From positions 1 through 64,000 of the IMG/VR virus record IMGVR_UViG_3300008952_000004: DNA of 64,000 bases; one strand, given 5' to 3'. Position numbers and translations under genes: made by a program. Shown here piece by piece: positions 57,377-64,000 of this stretch. Position 1 is the stretch's first letter. Each line of letters starts with the position of its first letter. This DNA comes from a virus. Below the pieces are notes generated by a model. The model had not been told where the DNA came from. It searched no databases and saw only the letters and a list, made by a program, of their open reading frames with translations.

Positions 57377-60300
57377 ATGGGCGGCGGAATAAAGGATTTA
57401 TTTGGGAATTCGGATAGTGTTTTATCAAAGACACATATCAGAGATATAGCTAATGCTGATTCACCAGTTGAGTCATCAGAATATATTGAAAAATATCTTT
57501 TGGAAAAAGAGAGATTTCTTCCGACTGCCGATTTTTCTACAGCTAGTAATTTTGCTATGTATGGTTCCGCAGAACAATACGTAACAGATGCTTTACAAAA
57601 TATATACCAATACTACCCATATGATGGTTCTTTGACGGAGAAGATTGAGTGGATCAACACAGCGAATTATTATGATATATATATGTTCCAATTTTTGTAT
57701 CCGCGAACTTGTGGTTACGCCGTGTTTTCTCCCGACGGCTGGGGCACGCAAACTGATTTAATTGCTGATGCTGGGCTGACACCACAGCACGTATTTGGAT
57801 TGTCAAACAATCCGGAGTATATTCAGCTTAAAGCCGGTCCACACCCAGATCCAGATGCTGCCGCAAAAACTTTATCAAAACAATTTCCAGAACCTTGGGA
57901 CGGCACAGCCAATATATGGGACGATACCACAGGGGTTAATCGTGTTTCTAATATTGTTTTAGATCCTGCAAAGGGGGTTACTACTGAGTTTTGGTTTAAA
58001 AAAGATGGTTATGTTTCCTCGTCCGCAACAACAAGATTTGAATATTTGTTTGACGTATGGAATGGACAGAAGGGGACAGCAGAGGGGGAAACCTATGGAC
58101 GCTATTCTATTTTACATGACGGAACATCTACCGGAGCCATTAAATTAGGAGTGATGTCTGGGTCACAACTTCTTACGTGCGATTCCGGCTTAACAACCGC
58201 CGAGGTGTTTGATAATAAATGGCACCATATCGCGATTGCCTTTCAAAGTGGCTCGGATTGGGTTGAGGTTAATACTTTTTTCGACGGACAACACCATACT
58301 CGACAAACCAGTGTTGATCAAGCCAACGTTGTTATTGGAGAAATAACCGGCTCTCTGATCGCAAATATTGGCGCTGCGCGAATACCTACCATTTCTCAGG
58401 CAGGTACTGCTGCGCTCGCCTCGGCTAAAATAAAAGATGGCTATGGAAAACTATCCGGCTCCATTGACGAGTTTAGGTTTTGGAAAACAGCTAGGACTCC
58501 AAAACAGATCGGTCGTTTCTGGTTTACTCAAATTGCCGGTGGTACAAACACAGATAATAATAAATTCTCAGGATCCGCCGCACCGGTAGATTTAGGTTTT
58601 TATTATAAATTTAACGAGGGAAATACCGGGGACAATACAGTTGATTCGACCGTCTTGGACTATTCGGGACGCATATCGAATGGTACTTGGACCGGGTTTA
58701 TTTCTGACAAGTCGCGTGTTGCTGGGGCAATGAAATCTGCGATGATAGAATCTTCAGCTTCGGTATCTGAGTTTAAAGATCCGATCATTTATTCGACACA
58801 TCCAGACGTCACCGCTCTATCTGATCGATTATTATCAGAAGGAAAAGAGTGGGATTTAAACAACAATTCATCACTATATCATACAATGCCAGAGTGGATT
58901 ATTTCTGAAGATGCTGACGAAAATGGAAATACACTCAAAAAGTTGGCACAAATGCTCGGTGTATATTTTGATACGCTACACATGCAGATAAACAGTTTGC
59001 CTTCATTAGCTGAGAAGCGATACCCAGTAACCGATTTTATTGTACACGATCCAAATTTCATAGATTATAACCTTGGTGGTCCGAATACCGGTAAGACTAG
59101 AGAATACACATTTTTTCAGAAGCCGAAACCTACTGCAAAAATGTCGGTAGAACATTCTGGTATGGAAGCTTCAGAATTGTTTTCCGACGTCACTATCTTG
59201 AACCAACTGGCTAGTCGTGATGAACATCGGGAATTCGAATCTAAACTATATGATATTAAAAATACGATATATCAAAACATATATAATAATCTAACTTATA
59301 TCTACAAAACAAAAGGTACATTTAAAAGCTTCCGGAATCTTATGCATTGCTTTGGGATTGATGAGGATCTAATCGCCATTAACTTATACGCCAATGATGA
59401 ATCTTTTAAATATGATGATTCGCGCTATCGTTCTAAAACATTGCGGAAAAATTATATAGATTTTGCGACTTCCGATAGACAACAATCTACGGTGTTTCAA
59501 TCATCTAGTGTTTCCATATCTGATTCTCTTAGCTATATCCCCGGTGCTTATGATAAGCCCATGACGGTTGAGGCAAACATAATTTTCCCACTGAAGAAAG
59601 ATGAAAATGACACAAACTATTATGAATATAATTATTATTCTAGTTCATTGTTTGGTTGTCATGAAGCACTCCCGTCCGCGCCTACCAATTATACTTGGCA
59701 CTCAAACGATTCAGCGTCTTTTCAAGTCTATGTGGTAAGGCAAGAATTTCGCGGTAAAGATGCAAAATTTATTCTTTCTTCAAGTAATGGATATTTTCCA
59801 ACGTTAACAACACCCACGTTTAAAGATGTATATAACAATACTAATTGGCATTTTGCTGTACGCTTAGCTCCATCACAAGATGCGGTCAGTGGTTCGGTAA
59901 TCACAGGCTCATCTCCCGATCATTGGGATCTGGAGTTTTATGGTGTTAATACAGCACTAGATCAAATCGATAAAAAGTTTCACGTGTCGGGAAGTATATC
60001 GACTGTTGACGCACAAAATAATTTTGCCGCTCTAGCAAAAAGATTTTATCTTGGTGCCCATAGAACAAATTTTACTGGCAGTACTGTGTTAACAAACACA
60101 GATATTAAGGTGGGTTCCTTCTCTGTCTGGCAAGATCGTTTGTCGGACGAAGAAATAAATTCACATGCAAAAGATCCGAACAACGTCGGTCGAGATTATC
60201 CTTATGAAAACGCATATATGTTTGAGGGCGTAGACCCAAATATTGACATCACATATATTCCTAGGATTAAAACACATATTTTAAATTGGCAATTCGCAAC

Positions 60301-63300
60301 GATCACTGGCTCCACTGATGGAGTATATGGTGTTGATTATTATGGAGGCTCGGCGTGGAATTCCTCTTTTGAGGTCTTGGACATGACTTCCGGTTCTGAT
60401 GATAAATGGGACGTCCCATCGTTGTATAAAACGCACTACCCCGCTCGCGGTGATTGGTTCCTTCCAAATGATACAGTTGTCGAAACTGAATATCTATATA
60501 CAGCCAATCAAATTCTCCCAGAGACACTGACGGGTGACGATAACATCAAAATTTTAGCAGCAGACCGAGAAACGTTTGTAAGAGATACCATTCCAACAAA
60601 TCAGTTTTTTGCTATTGAAAAGAGTATGGCTCAGACAATTTCAAAAGAAATGCTGGATGTGTTAGGGGCGGTCACTGCTTTTAATAATCTTGTTGGTGAA
60701 CCGGTTAATAGATATCGACAAGAGTACAAGTCTCTAGAAAAGATGAGGGAAATATTCTTTCGTCGGGTTTCTGGGGAAATCGATTTCGACAGGTTTATGA
60801 ATTTTTATAGTTGGGTCGATGGAACCCTATCAGAAATGTTAGTGAGTCTGGTACCGGCTACTGCCAATGTATCGGACGGTATACGAAATGTTATTGAAAG
60901 TCATATCTTAGAAAGAAATAAATATTGGAATAAGTTTCCGACATTGGAAATGAAAGACAAGCCAATTATTGGGTTTGTTAAGGGTATTAAAGAATTAACA
61001 TATGACTGGAAACACGGTCACGCACCTCTTAACCCGACCCAATTCGTTAATGAAGACACAAATTGTCTTTGGTGGAAGGAGCGCGCTGAAGCTAGTGGGT
61101 CCGCAGGAGCACTTGGTTGGCAGGGCGCGTCTACGTCTGGAGATTCTTATGTAGATTCGGATCGTAACACTATACGACGTATTATAACTTCTGATATTTC
61201 AACAAACAAAATTCTTGCAACTGGAGAATATACAGATCCGATTGATTATCCAAACAGTGGAATTCCAAATGCGGCTCAAATAGAACTAGCACAGAGCGGA
61301 AGCAATTCTGCCGGAAGACAAGAATACAAGGGTAGTACATATGCTTTAAGAAGATTTACTAGACCTTATAAATTAAACTTAGATAATTCTAAAGAAGTCC
61401 GTTCAGGTCACAACCCTGCAAGAAACAATAAGGGTATTGATGTCTTCTGGGCTCAAGCTCGACGCGGAGGATCGACTTATGTAAATATGGATTTTGATTC
61501 CACTCTTGCAGGGTTTGATGGTCCAGAACCAAGCTGTGATGACGCCAAAATCCCAGTTCCGTTGCGTAAGGTGAGAAGACATGCTGCTTGGGAAGGCGCA
61601 GCAGGACAGCAACCCTTGGTTGGTATAGAGCCTATTAAAGCGAGAATAGTTGCACCATTTGTATATCTTTCTCAGTCATCTGATATAACCACGGCACGCT
61701 CATTAACTTTTTTTAATAATTCGGCAGACACAGCATATGCGGGGCTGCACGTTGATACATACGGACCTTCACAAGAAACCCCAATGCAGGGTCCATTTAC
61801 AGAGAAAAATGTCGGAGGACGTCAATACCGTCACGCTCCACTAAGCACCGGAGAAGACAATGTGACTAATCGGACTGAAGGATTCCGAATCTATAAATAT
61901 GGAGAATTCTTGTTTACACCACTCCGTGACGATAGCGGTACTTCCTTCCAACCGAGTTTGATACCTCGTGGATGGTATTACCGTGACGAAGTGGCAAAAA
62001 GACCGGTTAATATTAGAAACATCCAAACTGTGACATCTTCGAATGATCTTGGTAACTATTCAAATGTATTACAGCTTGTTAACACTCAGGACACGAATAC
62101 AAGTCCATGGTTTGTAAAGTTGCAGGCAGCAACAGGCTCTCAAGGGCTTTCTACTCTTATGTCGGGTAAGGCGAGTGATTTCGGTATTAGCGACGTCCCA
62201 GATAGACCAAAATTAAAATATTTTGCTAAACATTTAATGGGTGAAGAAAATTTAGCTGCCCCATTTACTGAAGAAGAAGTAACTGCATCTTTATCAAAAC
62301 ATAAAATAATTGAAAGATTCTCTGCTCCTGGCGGTCCCGACACAGCAGGTGATGCATATGGTGGGTTTGGGTTAAGCCAGATTACAACAATGTATTCTCC
62401 AAATAACTCTATCAACTATAGAAATCTTTCTGTAAGGACACCTTTAAACGCTTTATTAAAATCGCCCATGGGCAACTATGGTTCTTTTTCCGGAAGCACC
62501 TTGTCGATTTTAGGTGAAACGACTGCCCTGTCAGCATCTTATCATAAGGTAAATCGTAATGCAAGACTTCGCACAGAACTAGTTGGAGACTCACCATTTT
62601 CTTCTTCTTTGCACGGCTTTGACCGCGCCATTGTTCATTGCACTTCTTCGTATGACAACTGGTTTGTACAGCATGCAATCCCTGCAACTGACTTTGCTTA
62701 TGCTTGGATTACAGCCTCGACAAACAGAACCGATTATTGCACTTCGCTTGGCACCTCATCATTCATTAGCGCAAGTGAATATATGTCTTATATCAACACC
62801 GAAGAAGATAATGTCCGCTTGTGGGGCGCTACACCGAACGGTATAGCAGCTTGGTCTACTTATTTGGGTGAATATACAGTTACAACACAAACAGATTTTG
62901 TTGGTTTGAATCATCATATATATGCACCGGTTTCAGCAAGTACCAACATGTTTGGGTATGCATCGAGTCCTGAACAGGCATATTTGAATGATAGTTTCGT
63001 TGATCACCCGTCAGGTTTTGAACCACAAGATACAACACCTCCTGCAACACTGAATTCTATTCTTCTCAACCGGGATGGTCCTTACGGGTATCCTTCTTGG
63101 AAACAAATTCGAACTGGGGAACACCCAATTGTGAGATCTCACAAAAAGAACAATATTCTTTCTATAGGAGAAAAACCAAAGACGATTAATTTTGTTGTTG
63201 CAGGCGCACTCACTTCTAGCACAGAGTTACGCTCATCGCGGTTTACAAATTACACTGAACCGCCTGTATCATCAAAATATTACTCAATGATCCATCGTAT

Positions 63301-64000
63301 TGATACACATAAATCAAAAGGCGGCAGCAAACAATTTCCGCCTCTTACACTGCTTCATACGTATGCAAACAATTTAGGGATGTTTGCAAACACAGAAATA
63401 ACAGAAAAGTTGGATGTAGAAAAAACAGATGAGCAAATGTATGATACATTACTTTATAAATACACCATTGGAAATGCCCAGGCTAAAAAACCGCTCGAAT
63501 TTTTTAAATCCCTTCTTTATAAGGAAACAATATATCCGAAAGAAGTTAATACTTACCTGTCTGGCGCCCGAGGGCGGACTGCCTTTAGTGAAACGACGGA
63601 AGAACTCTCTGCGAGTTCTCGCGTTTGGGAGCGCACTTTTTGGAGAACTAGAGCAGAAAATCGTGCCCGTGAAGAAGGCGCAGTTAACTCAATGGGGTAT
63701 AGAATTTATAATTCCTCGAATAGATCAAGTCGTGACTTTATGGCTTCCGATAAGCTTTCCGGCTCGTGGTTTTTACCATCAGGTTCATTAAGTATCTGGC
63801 CACTAGATACGGGTAATAGTGAAATAGAATACGTCACTCCATCACCGAGCACGGGTGTCCAAAGTACTCATGCAACGCAAAATACAATCCGCCCCGGCGG
63901 CTCCCAATGGGGCGGACCATCCGTTGGTGAATTGTATATGGATCCAATCGGAACTCTGTATGGAAGCTTATCGACTGCCGATCTGACTGGTATGCAGCCT
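57377..64000 (+). CDS. Giant tail protein with LamG-like domains (runs off the window)
   Basis: The frame opens at ATG 57377 and stays open to the right edge where I checked it, giving at least 2208 residues. Residues 1-190 start GGGIKDLFGNSDSVLS and include a YLLEKERFLPT segment. Residues 198-418 form a concanavalin/LamG-like sandwich (KWHHIAIAFQSG; GSIDEFRFWKTARTP). A second LamG-like region lies at about 723-935 (NTNWHFAVRL; IKVGSFSVWQDRLSDEE). The tail appears structural. It may bind host glycans or serve as a tape/linker in the tail. The true length and end are not visible. Confidence 0.75.
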   Translation, partial: MGGGIKDLFGNSDSVLSKTHIRDIANADSPVESSEYIEKYLLEKERFLPTADFSTASNFAMYGSAEQYVTDALQNIYQYYPYDGSLTEKIEWINTANYYDIYMFQFLYPRTCGYAVFSPDGWGTQTDLIADAGLTPQHVFGLSNNPEYIQLKAGPHPDPDAAAKTLSKQFPEPWDGTANIWDDTTGVNRVSNIVLDPAKGVTTEFWFKKDGYVSSSATTRFEYLFDVWNGQKGTAEGETYGRYSILHDGTSTGAIKLGVMSGSQLLTCDSGLTTAEVFDNKWHHIAIAFQSGSDWVEVNTFFDGQHHTRQTSVDQANVVIGEITGSLIANIGAARIPTISQAGTAALASAKIKDGYGKLSGSIDEFRFWKTARTPKQIGRFWFTQIAGGTNTDNNKFSGSAAPVDLGFYYKFNEGNTGDNTVDSTVLDYSGRISNGTWTGFISDKSRVAGAMKSAMIESSASVSEFKDPIIYSTHPDVTALSDRLLSEGKEWDLNNNSSLYHTMPEWIISEDADENGNTLKKLAQMLGVYFDTLHMQINSLPSLAEKRYPVTDFIVHDPNFIDYNLGGPNTGKTREYTFFQKPKPTAKMSVEHSGMEASELFSDVTILNQLASRDEHREFESKLYDIKNTIYQNIYNNLTYIYKTKGTFKSFRNLMHCFGIDEDLIAINLYANDESFKYDDSRYRSKTLRKNYIDFATSDRQQSTVFQSSSVSISDSLSYIPGAYDKPMTVEANIIFPLKKDENDTNYYEYNYYSSSLFGCHEALPSAPTNYTWHSNDSASFQVYVVRQEFRGKDAKFILSSSNGYFPTLTTPTFKDVYNNTNWHFAVRLAPSQDAVSGSVITGSSPDHWDLEFYGVNTALDQIDKKFHVSGSISTVDAQNNFAALAKRFYLGAHRTNFTGSTVLTNTDIKVGSFSVWQDRLSDEEINSHAKDPNNVGRDYPYENAYMFEGVDPNIDITYIPRIKTHILNWQFATITGSTDGVYGVDYYGGSAWNSSFEVLDMTSGSDDKWDVPSLYKTHYPARGDWFLPNDTVVETEYLYTANQILPETLTGDDNIKILAADRETFVRDTIPTNQFFAIEKSMAQTISKEMLDVLGAVTAFNNLVGEPVNRYRQEYKSLEKMREIFFRRVSGEIDFDRFMNFYSWVDGTLSEMLVSLVPATANVSDGIRNVIESHILERNKYWNKFPTLEMKDKPIIGFVKGIKELTYDWKHGHAPLNPTQFVNEDTNCLWWKERAEASGSAGALGWQGASTSGDSYVDSDRNTIRRIITSDISTNKILATGEYTDPIDYPNSGIPNAAQIELAQSGSNSAGRQEYKGSTYALRRFTRPYKLNLDNSKEVRSGHNPARNNKGIDVFWAQARRGGSTYVNMDFDSTLAGFDGPEPSCDDAKIPVPLRKVRRHAAWEGAAGQQPLVGIEPIKARIVAPFVYLSQSSDITTARSLTFFNNSADTAYAGLHVDTYGPSQETPMQGPFTEKNVGGRQYRHAPLSTGEDNVTNRTEGFRIYKYGEFLFTPLRDDSGTSFQPSLIPRGWYYRDEVAKRPVNIRNIQTVTSSNDLGNYSNVLQLVNTQDTNTSPWFVKLQAATGSQGLSTLMSGKASDFGISDVPDRPKLKYFAKHLMGEENLAAPFTEEEVTASLSKHKIIERFSAPGGPDTAGDAYGGFGLSQITTMYSPNNSINYRNLSVRTPLNALLKSPMGNYGSFSGSTLSILGETTALSASYHKVNRNARLRTELVGDSPFSSSLHGFDRAIVHCTSSYDNWFVQHAIPATDFAYAWITASTNRTDYCTSLGTSSFISASEYMSYINTEEDNVRLWGATPNGIAAWSTYLGEYTVTTQTDFVGLNHHIYAPVSASTNMFGYASSPEQAYLNDSFVDHPSGFEPQDTTPPATLNSILLNRDGPYGYPSWKQIRTGEHPIVRSHKKNNILSIGEKPKTINFVVAGALTSSTELRSSRFTNYTEPPVSSKYYSMIHRIDTHKSKGGSKQFPPLTLLHTYANNLGMFANTEITEKLDVEKTDEQMYDTLLYKYTIGNAQAKKPLEFFKSLLYKETIYPKEVNTYLSGARGRTAFSETTEELSASSRVWERTFWRTRAENRAREEGAVNSMGYRIYNSSNRSSRDFMASDKLSGSWFLPSGSLSIWPLDTGNSEIEYVTPSPSTGVQSTHATQNTIRPGGSQWGGPSVGELYMDPIGTLYGSLSTADLTGMQP

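Noticed and set aside
1-64000. CRISPR array or transposon
   Set aside because: No regularly spaced direct repeats, terminal inverted repeats or transposase/integrase gene were seen in the window.

Overview
The window looks like part of a large, strictly lytic, T4-like (contractile-tailed) bacteriophage genome from a Gram-negative, probably aquatic, host. The evidence for a phage is a gp55-type late sigma factor, gp25- and gp6-type baseplate wedge genes, a tail-associated lysin, very large tail structural genes, PhoH, and tightly packed, mostly overlapping genes that are nearly all on the + strand. Lipoprotein signal peptides, a tmRNA tag ending in YALAA, and calcium-binding-like MopE repeats point to a proteobacterial or myxobacterial/Bdellovibrio-like host. 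The host is inference only. No terminase, portal, major capsid or replication genes are visible here.

Layout. (1) 1-2.9 kb: small early-type genes (HNH nuclease, four small SH3/KOW-like proteins in tandem, a HAD nucleotidase, a DUF5658-like membrane protein) and a tRNA 3'-end fragment that doubles as a terminator. (2) 3-5.6 kb: a lipoprotein with seven MopE-type repeats and a von Willebrand A domain, then small membrane proteins. (3) 5.6-15.9 kb: large acidic, mosaic, probably virion-internal proteins (a metalloprotease-headed 1030-residue protein and a 1038-residue ligase-like/nucleotidylyltransferase/DUF3008/ParB-like fusion), followed by structural proteins and an HTH protein. (4) 15.9-16.5 kb: an unidentified structured RNA directly upstream of a complete tmRNA. 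(5) 16.5-22.9 kb: an archaeal-type (type II) GAPDH-like enzyme, a small island with a strong promoter, a lipoprotein, a bidirectional terminator and a minus-strand trypsin-like lipoprotein, then PIN-PhoH, a zincin and a PD-(D/E)XK nuclease. (6) 22.9-39.5 kb: a continuous sugar/glycan operon with many glycosyltransferases, UDP-GlcNAc 2-epimerase, PIG-L deacetylase, formyltransferase, sugar dehydrogenase, nucleotidyltransferase, several SDR epimerases and a cupin. It also holds a RuBisCO-like protein translationally coupled to a phosphodiesterase-like protein. (7) 39.5-41.6 kb: small conserved phage proteins and the gp55 late sigma factor. (8) 41.6-64 kb: the tail module, with a three-enzyme lysin, spike/hub-like and giant structural proteins, gp25, gp6, a DNRLRE-type protein and a LamG-containing giant protein that runs off the window.

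How it may work together (inference). The glycan operon could build a phage-specified N-formylated sugar that remodels the host surface during infection. The lipoproteins and protease could act at the envelope. The tmRNA and structured RNA would support translation or regulation. gp55 would switch on the structural genes, several of which are preceded by a recurrent ACTATTTA-type motif. The most unusual items are the RuBisCO-like gene inside a glycan operon, the RNA upstream of the tmRNA, the type II GAPDH, and the triple-enzyme lysin.
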